DNA of 64,000 nt from Pseudoalteromonas prydzensis (GTDB lineage Bacteria; Pseudomonadota; Gammaproteobacteria; Enterobacterales; Alteromonadaceae), in assembly GCF_001661495.1 (NCBI RefSeq), contig NZ_BDDT01000001.1:62001-126000 (forward strand), given 5' to 3'. Of the stretch, positions 63,963-64,000 are shown piece after piece. A program made the position numbers and the translations under genes. The notes beneath the pieces were generated by a model. That model worked only from the letters and a program-made list of their open reading frames with translations. It made no database searches and had not been told where the DNA came from. The stretch's first letter is position 1; every line of letters starts with the position of its first letter.

Positions 63963-64000
63963 AGTTGGGATAAGTGACTAAAATTAGGCTGTTATCTAAA

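Overview
The window looks like the chromosome of a marine gammaproteobacterium, most probably Pseudoalteromonas or a close Alteromonadales relative. This is inferred from low G+C, the gene content (astB, ohr/ohrR, SoxR, a LytTR two-component pair) and the style of the type VI secretion system (T6SS). No rRNA, tRNA, CRISPR array, insertion sequence or integrase was seen.

Region 1 (1-13.9 kb) holds ordinary chromosomal genes. It starts with a partial ABC permease of the kind fused to an M1 peptidase, its ATPase, and a divergent LytS/LytTR two-component pair. A GDSL hydrolase and a DsrE-like protein follow. Next is a flavoprotein oxidoreductase gene divergent from soxR, with a near-perfect SoxR box and a 19-bp promoter spacer between them. 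Then come GNAT, LysE and MocR genes, a decayed zinc-ribbon/rhomboid gene, an iron alcohol dehydrogenase, a DUF1294 protein and a small secreted protein.

Region 2 (13.9-21.8 kb, all minus strand) is an AT-rich accessory block read as T6SS cargo. It contains a class 3 lipase with a secreted DUF6795-like partner, several orphan membrane or secreted proteins, a frameshifted ChaN-like gene, and a pesticin-like muramidase followed by a small secreted candidate immunity protein. It ends with a frameshifted orphan gene and the putative immunity gene of the Rhs toxin.

Region 3 (21.8-55.5 kb) is a complete T6SS. The delivery module reads hcp, terminator, vgrG, a 118-aa protein, PAAR, two unidentified linker proteins, then rhs with a C-terminal domain of about 200 residues that I do not recognise. 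The sheath/baseplate operon reads tssA-B-C, a second TssC-like gene, tagJ, tssE-F-G-H, which is the imp gene order. The membrane/regulation operon reads tagH(fha)-tssJ-K-L-M-tagF-pppA. The kinase gene ppkA is divergent and is followed by a PEGA lipoprotein gene. TagH, PppA, PpkA and TagF indicate a threonine-phosphorylation control circuit.

Region 4 (55.5-64 kb) returns to ordinary genes: a chemoreceptor, ohr/ohrR with two matching operator repeats, a quinone-reductase-like dehydrogenase, an acyltransferase with a nonsense codon, a secreted alpha/beta hydrolase, a tiny overlapping two-gene unit, and astB with a downstream hairpin.

Several broken genes were recovered by reading across frames (10975-11633, 17634-18373, 18377-18594, 20815-21206, 60018-61049). 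Four of the frameshifts are single-base losses, mostly in short homopolymers, so base-calling error should be excluded before they are treated as biological.
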